Shown piece after piece: positions 51,957-52,072 of a DNA stretch of 52,072 bases. The position numbers and the translations under genes were made by a program. Position 1 is the stretch's first letter, and each line of letters starts with the position of its first letter. Source of the stretch: Rodentibacter myodis (GTDB taxonomy: Bacteria; Pseudomonadota; Gammaproteobacteria; Enterobacterales; Pasteurellaceae). Below the pieces are notes generated by a model that did no database searches, was not told the DNA's origin, and saw nothing but the letters and a program-made list of their open reading frames with translations. The stretch spans positions 1-52,072 of the forward strand of contig NZ_MLHQ01000003.1 in the NCBI RefSeq assembly GCF_001999305.1, given 5' to 3'.

Positions 51957-52072
51957 TTTACCTATGACGATATCGAGCAATTTAAAGAAAAAGCGGAAGC
52001 GGCATATAAACAAGATAAAGAAAGGGATTAAAGATAACTTTTTATATGTTGCGCGGAACAGTCAGCTTTACA
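51957..52072 (+). pseudogene. Degenerate start of a third cassette (effector constant region)
   Basis: The sequence aligns with 49691-49811 of the cassette 2 effector (FTYDDIEQFKEKAEAAYKQD against FTYDNVNQFKAKAEAAYKQD). A deletion after the KQDKE codons brings in TAA, so it cannot be read as one protein. It begins exactly where the cassette-end repeat stops. It runs to the window edge, so the rest of the cassette lies outside. Confidence 0.85.

Overview
The window is a chromosomal segment from a member of the Pasteurellaceae, in the Haemophilus influenzae / Aggregatibacter clade. The 9-base DNA uptake signal AAGTGCGGT (USS) and its complement occur dozens of times, often as inverted pairs that act as terminators. 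The proteins resemble those of Haemophilus and Aggregatibacter, and the DNA is moderately AT-rich. I cannot fix the species from sequence alone.

Layout. 1-3990: an ornithine decarboxylase operon (speF-potE) behind a leader that encodes a recognisable SpeFL ornithine-sensing arrest peptide. 4176-7162: hcp-hcr, for nitrosative and hydroxylamine stress. 7185-7989: a lone arginine-type binding protein on the minus strand, with ArgR-like boxes over its promoter. 8062-13990: a complete ribose operon, rbsDACBK-rbsR, with a CRP-like site and a perfect LacI-family operator. 14124-21022 (minus strand): the F1Fo ATP synthase operon atpIBEFHAGDC, preceded by rsmG. 21799-23154: a divergent HxlR regulator / qorB quinone reductase pair inserted between rsmG and mnmG. 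23212-26223: mnmG, the chromosome origin oriC, mioC and zapB. 26375-31965: glpX, an Old Yellow Enzyme, gyrB and pyrR. 32041-37093: surA, mltG, tmk, holB, tatD and a DUF1523 gene. 37178-43638: a PaeA-like polyamine exporter, a lipoprotein, the fructose PTS fruBKA and sdhE.

43698 to the right edge is an accessory island. It holds an orphan type VI secretion spike gene (vgrG), then a LysM/GH19-like muramidase-type effector with a secreted immunity candidate. Next come a frameshifted second immunity gene, an N-terminally truncated M23-like/GH19-like effector with its own secreted SH3-tailed immunity gene, and the degenerate start of a third copy. The two SH3-tailed immunity genes end in the same gap-free 122-bp module: SH3-like tail, stop codon and USS-pair terminator. 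The second and third cassettes resume at different points of the same effector constant region. This looks like a tandem store of effector-immunity cassettes built by homologous recombination, and the USS could couple it to natural competence. It is the most interesting system in the window.

Other themes are polyamine handling (speF, potE and a paeA homologue in one 40-kb stretch) and gene orientation around oriC: minus-strand genes lie mostly to its left and plus-strand genes to its right, as expected for co-directional replication and transcription.
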